Positions 1-10,304 of a stretch of 64,000 nucleotides of DNA are shown here, in pieces. Where the stretch lies: assembly GCF_000234665.1 (NCBI RefSeq), contig NC_018315.1, forward strand, positions 124,001 through 188,000. Reading direction: 5' to 3'. The first letter of the stretch is position 1. Every line of letters starts with the position of its first letter. The DNA is from Leishmania mexicana MHOM/GT/2001/U1103 (taxonomy: Eukaryota; Euglenozoa; Kinetoplastea; Trypanosomatida; Trypanosomatidae). The translations under genes and the position numbers were made by a program. The notes beneath the pieces were generated by a model. It was not told where the DNA came from and ran no database searches. It worked only from the letters and a program-made list of their open reading frames with translations.

Positions 1-2
1 GG

Positions 3-962
3 AAGGTGTGCACTGTCGGGGCGGTGGCGCAGGGGGTCCTTCTCGAGCTGCGCAGCCTCTACCCTCTGTACTACGTAAAAAAGGACGGTGTTAAGTGGCG
101 CCCCGCGTTGTCGACTTCGGCGCCGACAGCCGCAGCGACCCCGCGTCGCTTCACGGTCGTAGTGGCTGTGCCCGCAGACGCACGATGGGAGTCACCCGCG
201 GCAGCCGAGACGAGGAGCGGCAACGAGGAGGCGGCCCCGCAAGCGACTGCTTCGATCGAGACGCCGCCGGTGGCACCTCCGCAGGTGCCCATGCACGTTC
301 AGGAAGCGGTGGCGGCGACCGTACAGTACGTGCAGACTCGCTGCATGCGCCTCCACTCTGCGCCCCAGGTAGAACAGATCACGTTTGCCGTGATCGCCAC
401 GTCAAGCTCGCAGGACGGCGACAGCATAACTGAACCAGATCGCAGCGAGAACGGCGGCCACGTCGCTGCTGGCCTCGACGCTTCCGGCGGAAAAGACGGC
501 TCGGCGCGGATCAACCCCCTTAAATCCTACAAGCGGTATCTTGAGTCACTCCCCTTCGTGGAATGCAAAGGGACCCCTCCTGCCACTGTAGCTGCGCCGC
601 CGCCGCTGCCGGTGAGCAGCATCAGCCCTGCCGCCGTCGGTGAAGAAGATGGGATAGAGCAACAGCAGCAGCAGCAGCCGGAAGATGGTGCCGCGGCGAT
701 CTGTGTGGGAGGCAGTGCTACAATGGCCCCCGCGCCGCGGGAAGCGCCCTCTCCGGTAACGATCTGTGTCCTCAAGGCTTCCAAGAAGAATCCGCTCCTC
801 AGCCTCGACTCAGAGCCGGAAGTGGCACTCCCGCAGATTATAAAGCAAGTCGGAGCGCTGAAGCCGGAGGTGTTGGTCATGCCGAAATCCCTGGTACCCG
901 AGTCTCTGCAGCTTGCGCTGCTAGCCACCAGCAACCCGCACTGCATCGTGCTCCCGTTCTGA
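3..962 (+). CDS. C-terminal part of an unrecognised protein (5' truncated by window edge)
   Basis: The reading frame is open from the first bases of the window to a TGA at 960-962, so this is the tail of a gene whose start lies upstream; the first in-frame candidate start codon is only a GTG and should not be used. About 319 codons are visible. The first 35 residues look folded (hydrophobic and aromatic residues around LRSLYPLYYVKK), followed by a long low-complexity Ala/Pro/Ser/Glu region with a six-glutamine run (about 661-678), and a more ordered final 70 residues rich in Leu, Val and Pro ending in CIVLPF. I recognise no family. GC-rich codon use and long intrinsically disordered stretches are typical of trypanosomatid proteins. 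Two hairpin-forming stretches lie downstream in the presumed 3' UTR. Confidence 0.7.
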   Translation, partial: KVCTVGAVAQGVLLELRSLYPLYYVKKDGVKWRPALSTSAPTAAATPRRFTVVVAVPADARWESPAAAETRSGNEEAAPQATASIETPPVAPPQVPMHVQEAVAATVQYVQTRCMRLHSAPQVEQITFAVIATSSSQDGDSITEPDRSENGGHVAAGLDASGGKDGSARINPLKSYKRYLESLPFVECKGTPPATVAAPPPLPVSSISPAAVGEEDGIEQQQQQQPEDGAAAICVGGSATMAPAPREAPSPVTICVLKASKKNPLLSLDSEPEVALPQIIKQVGALKPEVLVMPKSLVPESLQLALLATSNPHCIVLPF

Positions 963-1465
963 GATGCAGGGATGCTGCGCTGGCGGTCGTCGGTGTGAAA
1001 CTGGTGTTTGTCGTTGTTTGCCGCGTACGCGCGTCTGGCACGTCAGGTGGTATTGCCTGTGCATTTTCTTCCGTCGCTCCAACGTGTCCGCTTCGCCGCC
1101 GTAGGGCGTGTGAGCTCAAACCCCCCGACCACACACACACACACCCACTACACGGTTGGTCACACACACCCATCGCGTCGTGCGAAGCAGTCCTCAACAC
1201 ATGGTACAGCAGTACGTCGACTCAGCCATTGGAGCACGGCCTCCGCCTCGAACTCTACCCCCACCCACCCCTCGCCTCACAGCCGCTCCTCTCAACATAC
1301 CGGGTGGGGTACGTTCGAGTCACGCTGACACGCTCTGCACATCATATGGATGGCACATACGTGTTCGCTGTTGCGAGTCTCTCCAACGCAACACTATCGA
1401 GGACGTGACCGCCGGCATCAGTCGCCATGCATTGCCCTGACCTCCCCTACGCCGTAAACACCTGA

Positions 1466-1549
1466 CCTTGCCACCACCAAAGGTGGTTCGACATGTGGCA
1501 AGGATGGGGGAGGGGTCTGCCTGGTTTCCTCCCACACTGAGTGTGGAGG
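1466..1549 (+). promoter_or_regulatory. Two adjacent potential RNA hairpins in 3' UTR
   Basis: Positions 1466-1474 (CCTTGCCAC) and 1495-1503 (GTGGCAAGG) are perfect 9-base complements around a 20-base loop. An alternative inner stem, ACCACC 1473-1478 with GGTGGT 1482-1487, competes with it. A second hairpin at about 1528-1549 pairs CTCC-ACACT with AGTGTGGAG with one bulged C. A role in mRNA stability or processing is only inferred. Confidence 0.35.
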
Positions 1550-3394
1550 TGCTGGACTGTGAGATACCACGCACGGAGGTGCCCTCCGTCATCCGGGTGC
1601 TGATGGTGTTGCGGGCGAGAAATGGGGCTTCATGTAGTTAGCCCTATGTACATTCGAAGACGCCGAGTGTCACGTTGCAGTCTCTGCATGGATGGTCACA
1701 CCACCTCTTCGCATGCGTGTCTGTGTGCGTGCGTGTGTGTCGTTGCTGCTCAGCACGTGTCGTTTGGTTACGTGATTCGTACAGAAAAAACGGAAGAAGG
1801 ACCTTTTAACTGGCGACGTGGCTTTGCCCTCCACCCGCACCCCGTATCCCCACCCTACGGCGGGGATCCAGAAGGGATGGCGCGTGTCAGGTGTCTGTCT
1901 GTGCCGCACTGGCCCCCTCGAGGTGTGCCTCAGAGCTGCCTAGAGATGGGGCGCGTGTGCGAGTGTGCGCCAGGCGCGCATAATGTCGCGTTTCGGTCTA
2001 GCCCGCCACGAAGCACACAGCTCATGGCCGCCTCGACCCATACACAGCCGCATGCGCATCCCTCGCGCCCGGAGGTTGTTCCAGGCGGTGAGGGAGGAGG
2101 GGTACCTTTTTTTTCGTTCGCTTCCAAATGCACACGCTGCCCTCCCCCTCCCTCATCCACCCCGCACTACTGCTCACGCTATCCCACCTCCATGCCACCT
2201 TCTCTCCTCCTCCCACACTCGCCCCCACCACCACCACCACCACCACGCATCCATGCCGAGCAGCGAAGTGTTGTGACATCTCTCCCTCTCCCACTCTCGT
2301 TTTCGCTTTGTATTTTCTAAAGGTTTCTCTTTCTTGTGTTTTTGTTGCTTAGCCATTCCCCATTTCGTTGGGGTCTGTCCGACGCGCGCTCTTCGTCTTC
2401 CTGCCGCGGCGCGTTGATCGACTAACGCCATCGCCGTGACGCCACCGTCGAACACACACACACACATAAGGGGCGAAACGTCTAACTTGTCCTTTGTAGG
2501 TGCTGCTTTTGAGGGGTTATATGTTTGTGATTGCCGGTGCTCGCGTGCTGTCTTGTGGCGAGTTTTGGTGTTGTGAAAGCGCTCCTTGCGTGATCACACA
2601 GTCTCCTCCCCTCCCCTCCCGTCCCTCTCGCGCGCTCCTCCTCTCTCTCTATTTCTCCCCCGACAGCCGCACGTGCTAGCCAGTGACGTCGTCTTCTCGG
2701 CAGCTCTAATCTTCGCTTTGGCTGTTGGCAATTCATTTTCGCTTTCCTCCTCGTCGTGTGCGTGCGTGGGTTCGCCTTGCACACGCGGTGCACAACGACA
2801 CTCACACGCACATCAGGTCTCTCCCCCTGTCTCTCTGTACCATCCCTCTCGTTTTCTATCTCACGAACACCTGCTCATAAGCACGCACACGTGTGTACCA
2901 TCCGTTCCCAGCCCCCCCCCCCCTCCTCCGAACCCTCGACCAGTCCCGCACCCCTGCCTCCTTTGCCTTCTCCTTTTGTGTGTCGCTGTGCCCCCAGCAA
3001 GACAAAGGCGAGCGGGGTGGCAGAGTATAAAGAAGGCAGAGGGGCAGCGCTTCAAAGACGGCCGCATTCTCCTCTCCTCCTCCTCTTTGTAGTGCATCCG
3101 ACGCAGACCATACAGTGTCGCCTATCCCAGTCCCCCCCCCCCTCCCCACCACCCATTCTGCGCACACACGTAGACCACCCCCGTGTACGGAAGCCGACAC
3201 AGCACTCCTTCTGCCTCTCCTTCCTCGTCCCCCCCCCTCCCCACCTGTTTGCACACACACGCGCGCGCGCTCTCTCTTTCATCCATCTCCTGCGAGCGTC
3301 TGCCTGCTTTTTTTGTAGCGCCTCTCTTTTCTTTTTCTATCTTTCCTTGTGGCGGGTGGTGGTGGTGGCTGCTGTGCCCCTTCGTCAACGCCCC

Positions 3395-3450
3395 TGTGTG
3401 TGTGTGTGTGTGTGTGTGTCTGTCTGTGTGTCTGTGTGTGTGTGTGTAGC
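3395..3450. repeat. GT/TCTG microsatellite
   Basis: A run of alternating GT with a few TCTG interruptions, directly visible. Such tracts are frequent in trypanosomatid intergenic DNA. Confidence 0.9.
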
Positions 3451-3530
3451 TGGTGCTCCTGCGGTTGCTTCCCGACTCGCAGGCGCGATCTCGCTCTCCG
3501 TCGGACCCTCCCTCCCTCCCTCCTTTCATC

Positions 3531-3592
3531 CACACACACACACATACATACATACATACATATATATCTATCTATATATAGATATATAGTTC
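3531..3592. repeat. CA / CATA / TATC microsatellite
   Basis: Consecutive CA repeat, four-base ATAC repeat and TATC/TATA repeat in the presumed 5' region of the TTLL gene. Confidence 0.9.
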
Positions 3593-4538
3593 CCCCTTCT
3601 TTGCTTTCACGTCCCTCTTTTCGACGGATTAGATCTTAGACTCGAACGCACTGTCAAGACCACTCCAGCCGCCCCCCCCCCCTTCCCCCTCCCCCTCGTC
3701 TCGCTCCCTCCTCCCCGACGCCCGTGGGCCACACACACCCAGACACACACAGAGAGAGAGAGAGAGAGGCCCTCCAACGTCTGCCGAATTGGATATAAAA
3801 GGAAGAAACGAACGCGGGAACGCGGTGCGTGCGCTTCTTGTTGTAGCGGTCGTGGGGTCGTCTTCGCGTACACAGACGTGCACACGGGCGAAGGCAAACC
3901 CTCAAGCACCACCGCCACGCTCGCTCGTCCCCCTCTCGTGCGTCTCTCCCCTCTTTCTTTGGTAGAGCGCCACCACTCCTCATCACCACCACCACCACCA
4001 CCATCCCCCGAAAACAGAGAGGCCAAGCGGGCAGCGACAGAAGACGGAGAGGGGCACACACACACACACGCGCACACACGGGTAGAGAGAGAAACAAAAA
4101 AACCCGCGCGTCATATTTTTTGCTTGTTCGTTTGCTTGTCTGTTTTTCGTGATTATTTCTGATAGAGTGTCCTCGAGCGTTTCACCAAGCGAGCTCCTTC
4201 TGAGAATACGTCTGTCTGTGTCCTGTTCGCCGCCTACCCCCACCTGCAGGTTCCATCAGTACGTATACGACTCACCTGCTGTCTTCCTCCTCCCCCTCCT
4301 CCCTCCCCCTCTCTGACGTAAATATCTCTCCCTCTCTTGTGCGGGCGTGCGTGTCTTTTCCCTTAAAAGGAAACAAAGGACTTTATTTCGGTGTACGCAC
4401 ACGGACGTGCAACGCGTTGTTGTTGTCATCGTCATCACTGTGTCACACACAGACACACACGCACACACCTCCTCCTCCTTTCATTTTCTCTTACCCCCCC
4501 CTCTTCTCCACTCCAACCGCTCCTCCCCGCTGCCAATC

Positions 4539-7500
4539 ATGACGTCTGTTGCAGAATCTGTGGCATCAGGGAGTGCGCTCGTGGCACCCAACCTCGACCC
4601 CGACCTCATGTCCGCAGCAATGGCGTCGGCAACGGAAGACGCACCTGCCACGGAGGCGGCTCCACCATCAACACCTGCTACGGTTCGGATTCACATCCCA
4701 TATCAAGCCGAGTCAGGTACCCCCCACCATTCCGACGTCTACCCAGCCGCAGCCGCGAAGACAAACGGCCACAGCAACGGGAAGTCGTCTGCAGCCGCGG
4801 CCGCTTCGGCATTCAAAGGTGTTTCGCCGTTGAAACTGCAGGGTCGATCGTCCCCGGCTTCGCGGCGCGTGACCGCCGACTTGCAGGCCGCCCATAAGCA
4901 CTTATCTGCCGCCTCACCCGCTGCGCGAGCTCTGTCGGTGCAGCTGGAGTCGCGCGTGCGCTGGACGGCAGCTCCGGTGGAAAAGCCAAAGCCCTCACGC
5001 CGGGTGCTCGTGGGTGTCCCAGGAAATCTAGCAGGCAACAGCGGCGCTACAAAGAACAGCTGTCCATCGCGCCAGCGCCGCGCGCGCTTTGCTGACCCCT
5101 CGACGTCTGTGAACGGTGCTGCAGAGACCACCATGACCGCGCCTCAACGGCAGCGCATGCAACGGACGTCGCCAGCCCACCCGCCTGCTGGCAACGGTGC
5201 CTCCACCGTCGCTGGGCACGCGGCGTGGTATATACACTCGATCCCAAAGCACATCCACGCCACCCACACCTCACCACGGGCCCCCGCTGGGGCAGGAGGC
5301 ACCCCCAATCAGCCTCATCAGCGCCACTGCGTGGTTGGTGTTGAGGCAGCATCCGCTCCATCCAAGAGCGCAGCGCTTGAACCAGCGCCTATCCCCGCCT
5401 CTGCGTCTGCGACAGACGTGAGCTTTGACCACTTGGCATCGTCTCCCTCTCATTCGTCCATCACCGTCATTTCGGGTAGTCCACAGTCGCAACACGCTGA
5501 CGTCCCCCCCGCTGAGGAGTCGAAGGTGAGGAATGACGGAGGCGATGACATTTCACGCGAAGTGAAGCCCGCCACACCCTCAGTGCTGATCCCAGCTTTC
5601 AAAGCCGCAGACGCGGCGGAAAGCGCGAGGGCGCCGGCCGCCTCTGACGTGCCGCAGAAGGAAGCTATCATGACCGCCGAGATACACCGCGACAAGCATA
5701 TCGTCATATCTCGCCCCTCTTTCATGATGCACGTGACTCGCATGACTGACCTAACGCGTCCGTCAGATGCGTACAAGGTGGCGCTCCACTCGTCACGTCT
5801 GCCCAACGTACTCGCCCGCCGCTCCCGCCAGCCGCGCAAGGTGCTGAACGTGTGCCTCACAAAGTACCCTCTCATCCGCAAGATTGCTGACGAGATGGGT
5901 TTTGAGATGGAGACAACGGAAGATGACCTGAACGAGTACAAGTTCAACCTCTGCTGGAGCGATACAGTGCTCTCCCTCATGCGCCTCGTGCGGCTGAGAA
6001 ACTGGCAGCGCACCAACCACTTCCCATCCATGTATCTGCTCTGCCGCAAGGGGCACCTGAGCACGACGCTGGGGAAGATGCGCCGCAAGCTGCCCTCGCA
6101 CTTCGCCTACTACCCGCGCACGTGGTCGATGCGGAGCGAGCGGATACAGTTCACGCAGTACATGGCAGCCGTCCGCCAGCGACGTATCCTCAAGTACTTC
6201 ATCTTGAAGCCGAACTCTGGCTGCCAGGGCCGCGGCATCATCGTGGCGCGCGATCCGCTGACGGCGCTGGACGACCATATCCTCGACAACTACATTGTAC
6301 AGGAGTACGTGCACCGCCCGCTGCTGCTGGAAGGCAAGAAGTTTGATCTCCGTGTGTACGTGCTGCTCACCTCGATCCGCCATCCGTCCATCTTTCTCTT
6401 CAACGACGGTCTCGTGCGCATCTGCACAGAGCCGTATGAGACCCCGAACGAGGAGAACGTGAAGCAAGTCTGCAAGCACCTCACAAACTACGCCGTGAAC
6501 AAGAAGAGCTCGGAATTCGTCTTCAACACGAATGTCGAGCACATGGACATCGGCAACAAGCGCAACTTCGGCTTCCTCAACCGCTGGCTCACCGAGGGCG
6601 GTCACTCGCCGGACATCTTCTGGGACGAGGTCGGCTTTATCGTCGTCAAGACAATCCTCGCGGCGCAGCCGATGATCGCCAAGGTGTACGACTCGTGCTT
6701 TCCCACCGGCTTCAACGAGGGCTACTGCTGCTTCGAGGTACTCGGCTTCGACATCCTGATCGACAACAAGATGAAACCGTGGCTCATGGAGGTCAACCAC
6801 ACCCCGTCCTTCGCCACCGAGACGCCGCTGGATTACGAGATCAAGAGCAAACTGATCTCGGAGGTATGGAGCATCATCGACTGTAAGGCCACCGATTACG
6901 AGAGGGACCGGCAGCGGGAGCGCGACGAGTTCGCGAAGCGCAATATGCCGCCGTGGGCAAGCAACCACCCGCTCTACGGGAGCCAGCTCAAGAAGAATAT
7001 CTCGCGCGGCTCTGGCACCGAGGACTCGGACTCGGCCGACCGCAGTCCTGCGACACCGCTCCGCGCGAACGCAGAAGAAGAGATACCGCCTTACGTGCAT
7101 GCCCGCCGCGACTTTGAGGACACCAAGCTGAAGAATTTCAAGCGCATCTATCCGTCTCCCAACTCAGATGTGCAGCTCGTGTACGACACGATCCAGAGCC
7201 TGGCCATGCTGGAGTCCGCCAATAGCCGCCTCTACTACAACAGCACCGTTGCCGCACCGGTGCCGGTGTCGATATCGTCGTCGCCGCCATCGCCGTCGCC
7301 GGGCGTCCGCACGAGCTCCGCGCTGCCCTCTCACGTTCGACCACCGTTGCTGGGTCCACTGCTGACAGCCTCGCGTAACGCCAGCTGTAACGGTAGCCCC
7401 AGCACGGTCCTGCCGCCTCGCATGCCGCCCACATTGGTGACGCCCAACACCACCTCTGCCGCGCAGGGCTCTGGTGCGGCTGACGCGACAACGCCCACAG

Positions 7501-8495
7501 GTACAATCCCTGCCGCAATCTTCCCCAGCTCCGGCCAAACTGCCACAAGTCCCTCTTCTGCCGCGAACAACGCGTCCGCGCCCGCCGCCCCTTCTGTCAC
7601 TCCAACTCCCCTGACCGGTCGTGAGGGCCAGCCTGCCCCCGCCACTATCTTCAAGCTAATGGAGAAGGACATACTGCGTCCCCGTCGTCGCTCATCGGAC
7701 ACCCGCAGCGGTGCGCCGTCCGAGAGCGGCGGTACGGGGGCCTCCACCCCGGCGGCCGCTAAATCGCCTTATCCGCTGCGCGTGCACACGCCGCAGCTCT
7801 CGCCCACCCACGTTAGAAGGAATCCGTTTGCCGAAAAGACGCCGTCCTCGCCGCAGAAGGCGAGCACCAAGGCAACAGCGCCAGATGGCACGCCAGGGAG
7901 CCGGGTGAAGCCGCGCGTTGCTGAGGTGCATCGCCTCGTCACCGGAGGCTCACCCACAACGATAGCCTCGACAATCAACGCCATCCCGGCGAGCTCCTCG
8001 GAAAACGATGGCACGCCGGCTTCTAAGGCAACTGCGATCCCGGCCATCAAGGCTCTGCGGAAGATGAAGCCGAAGGAGACGGCCAACCCAGACGATGAGG
8101 TGCCGTCGCTGTCTCGCACCGTCGCACCGCATCCCGCGCCCAACGATCCCATCCATATCTCCAGCCGTTCTACCCCACGACAGAAGTTGCGGACGCCTTC
8201 ACCGGTGGCAACGCCGAACGGGACTGGCCGGCCGCGCGCGAACAGCCATGAACTTTCCTCCATCACGTGCAAGTCCGTCTCGCTGAGCGGCAGCATGCGT
8301 GACATAGACCTTAGCGGCGTGGCGCACTCTGGCCGGAGGTCGCAGGACTGTGAGATGCACTCTATACTCCCACGCCAGGAACCGACCGAGGAAGAGCTGG
8401 CGCGGCTGGCAACACTGCAGGCGATGCTGGACTACGAGGCCGCCGCCGACCCGCAGCCGGACGATGACGATGATGACTACAACCTGACTGAGTGA
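4539..8495 (+). CDS. Tubulin-tyrosine-ligase-like protein (probable tubulin polyglutamylase)
   Basis: Predicted 1318 aa. The first ATG after the C-rich tract (4539) is chosen; the frame is open further upstream but only through UTR-like sequence. Residues 1-430 are low-complexity Ala/Ser/Pro. The TTL catalytic domain spans about residues 433-800: a KPNSGCQGRGI nucleotide-binding loop near 557, KKFDLRVYVL near 600, CKHLTNYAVNK near 645 and MEVNHTPSF near 750, which carry the ATP/Mg ligands expected of an ATP-grasp TTL fold. The family adds glutamate chains to tubulin tails; the FDLRVYVL/LTNYAVNK pattern and the basic helix just after the domain (RDRQRERDEF) resemble TTLL6/TTLL4-type glutamylases more than TTL itself. 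The C-terminal 520 residues are disordered and end in a poly-Asp tract. Likely acts on axonemal or subpellicular microtubules. Chain initiation versus elongation cannot be judged from sequence. Confidence 0.9.
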   Translation: MTSVAESVASGSALVAPNLDPDLMSAAMASATEDAPATEAAPPSTPATVRIHIPYQAESGTPHHSDVYPAAAAKTNGHSNGKSSAAAAASAFKGVSPLKLQGRSSPASRRVTADLQAAHKHLSAASPAARALSVQLESRVRWTAAPVEKPKPSRRVLVGVPGNLAGNSGATKNSCPSRQRRARFADPSTSVNGAAETTMTAPQRQRMQRTSPAHPPAGNGASTVAGHAAWYIHSIPKHIHATHTSPRAPAGAGGTPNQPHQRHCVVGVEAASAPSKSAALEPAPIPASASATDVSFDHLASSPSHSSITVISGSPQSQHADVPPAEESKVRNDGGDDISREVKPATPSVLIPAFKAADAAESARAPAASDVPQKEAIMTAEIHRDKHIVISRPSFMMHVTRMTDLTRPSDAYKVALHSSRLPNVLARRSRQPRKVLNVCLTKYPLIRKIADEMGFEMETTEDDLNEYKFNLCWSDTVLSLMRLVRLRNWQRTNHFPSMYLLCRKGHLSTTLGKMRRKLPSHFAYYPRTWSMRSERIQFTQYMAAVRQRRILKYFILKPNSGCQGRGIIVARDPLTALDDHILDNYIVQEYVHRPLLLEGKKFDLRVYVLLTSIRHPSIFLFNDGLVRICTEPYETPNEENVKQVCKHLTNYAVNKKSSEFVFNTNVEHMDIGNKRNFGFLNRWLTEGGHSPDIFWDEVGFIVVKTILAAQPMIAKVYDSCFPTGFNEGYCCFEVLGFDILIDNKMKPWLMEVNHTPSFATETPLDYEIKSKLISEVWSIIDCKATDYERDRQRERDEFAKRNMPPWASNHPLYGSQLKKNISRGSGTEDSDSADRSPATPLRANAEEEIPPYVHARRDFEDTKLKNFKRIYPSPNSDVQLVYDTIQSLAMLESANSRLYYNSTVAAPVPVSISSSPPSPSPGVRTSSALPSHVRPPLLGPLLTASRNASCNGSPSTVLPPRMPPTLVTPNTTSAAQGSGAADATTPTGTIPAAIFPSSGQTATSPSSAANNASAPAAPSVTPTPLTGREGQPAPATIFKLMEKDILRPRRRSSDTRSGAPSESGGTGASTPAAAKSPYPLRVHTPQLSPTHVRRNPFAEKTPSSPQKASTKATAPDGTPGSRVKPRVAEVHRLVTGGSPTTIASTINAIPASSSENDGTPASKATAIPAIKALRKMKPKETANPDDEVPSLSRTVAPHPAPNDPIHISSRSTPRQKLRTPSPVATPNGTGRPRANSHELSSITCKSVSLSGSMRDIDLSGVAHSGRRSQDCEMHSILPRQEPTEEELARLATLQAMLDYEAAADPQPDDDDDDYNLTE

Positions 8496-10304
8496 AAGAG
8501 CGACAGAGGGCGTTTCTCCGTCTGCGTCTGTGCGCGTCCCCAGACGATCGTCACTGCATGACGAGTGACGGGGCTTATTGGGACAACTTAACGGCGATTC
8601 ACACGTCACATGTGTGTACACGCACTAAATAAACTGCGTGGTCTTCTCGTTTACCCCACGCGTGCCCCTGCTTATGGTTGTGCTTCCGTAACTCTGTGTG
8701 TGGGCGTATGCTGGGGCGATGCAAGTCGCAGCGAGCGACGCAGTATCACTACGTGAGAAACCGGAGAGGAAGCAGGTACTGCTGCTCCCTCTTGCCCCCC
8801 CCCCCCGATCCTCGACCGTCACCAAGCTTCCGCACACAAACTTCCTTGCGTCATTTCGTTTCGTTGTTCGCAGGAACCTGCCTGTCTTCCATCTCCCTCC
8901 CTCTCCCCCGCCTCGCCTGTGGGATACCCTACACACACACACACATCCATCCCTCCACGCCGGGGAAGTTTGTTTGACAATAAACGATGGGCAGTCCCTG
9001 CCACCTCTCCGTGTCTTTAACGTTTGTTCCTCCCCCCTCCCCCCCTCTCCTCGTTTCCTTTTCGTGGACAAGTCGCCTGTGCGCGCTTGGCTCTGTCGTT
9101 TGCCTCGTCTTTCTTCTTCTACCCTCCCCCATCCGGTGTGTGCGCGTGTGTGTGTGTGTGTGTGTCTGTGTTGCCTTGTTTGGGAGAGCTCAGTAGCCTG
9201 TGTGGCCCACGCACCCTCCCCCCCCCAGCATCGTGAACGATAGCCGCCATGATCGTGGAAGTCCGATGATGATGTCAACAGTGAGGCGGACGAGCACCAG
9301 GACTCTGCCGCTATGCCGTTCATGTCTTTGTGTGGTATGAGGCGTTTTATGTGGTGGTTGCTCTTTGTTGCCGCGATGGGTGTGGGTGTGAGGTGGACGG
9401 CACCGTGTCGTTCTACGTCCCTCTACTCCCACCCACCCCGCGGACAAGCCCGAAGTGCGTTTCCATGTGAGTGAGGGGGCGGTGGGGTGGAGGAGGGGTC
9501 CGCCGCTGCCGATGTACAGTGGCGTGACGAAGCTCCGATGGCAGCCGCGGGCACTTGCCCCTCGTGAAAGCCATGCCTGCCCACGAGCTCACGCGTGTGT
9601 AGCGGGTATACTTTTTTTTTTACTGACACGTGCGCCGGCGGACACGCCTCTTCCCGCTTCACCTTCCGCCTGCAGCTCTCTCTGTCTCTGGGACTTGTGC
9701 TTCCCATGCGCACACGACAGGCACGCTGTTTTCGCCATTGCCGTTCTTGCCGTGGCGTGTCGTGGTGGCGGTGATGGCCTCGGCGGCGTCGGTGTTGCCC
9801 GTTGTGCGACGCCTATTTTCTGACAATGATTTCCCTCGGTAAGCTAAACAGACGAACGACATGTAACCGCAAGGCGTGCTTCTCCTACCGGTGTGCGCGT
9901 GTGTGTGGGGCGGCGTAGGCTGCCATGGTCCCACGTTTGCGTCGGCCCCCGCCGCGCACGAGATGGTAAGAGACATGGCGGGCGAGAAGGTGAAACGAAC
10001 GGCATCACGAAAGATGCGAGGGTGAAGCTCTTCACCGTCTCCCTGGGCCCTCTTTCGAGCTCGTCGAGTCTGCAGAAGGACACTTGACACCCCTGCACAC
10101 AACCTCACCCATCCGCCCTCGTGCCTTTTCCCTTCGGTCTTTGATCATCTGCTCTTCAAGCACGCACACACGCAAGTGTTGCCCATCGACGTGTGAGTTG
10201 CACGCAGCGTCTCCGCCGGTGCATTCAACCATCATAACCTCAGGTACGGGAGAGGTGGCAGTCATACGCCCACCCGAATACGCAGAGAAGAGTCACCGTG
10301 TAGG
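8496..10304. other. Intergenic region between TTLL gene and BOP1
   Basis: 1.8 kb without a credible gene: C/T-rich tracts (8798-8809, 9028-9060), GT repeats near 9137-9170 and 13-15 base pyrimidine runs suited to trans-splice acceptor selection. Open frames here are low-complexity by-products of the repeats. Confidence 0.65.

Larger units (their letters stand above)
963..4538. other. Long intergenic/UTR region, no credible gene
   Basis: This 3.6 kb gap holds long C/T-rich tracts, poly-C runs (for example near 2911-2922, 3126-3136, 3671-3680), CA and GT microsatellites and a TA/TC-rich patch. The frames open here (such as 1622-2320 and 2756-3589) encode only Pro/Ser/Thr/His/Cys low-complexity sequence made by the repeats. 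I read it as the 3' UTR of the upstream gene plus the trans-splicing and 5' UTR region of the TTLL gene. Confidence 0.7.

Noticed and set aside
2756..3589. 277-codon plus-strand frame
   Set aside because: Encodes C/T- and GT-repeat-derived Pro/Ser/Cys/Val runs only; no protein-like pattern.
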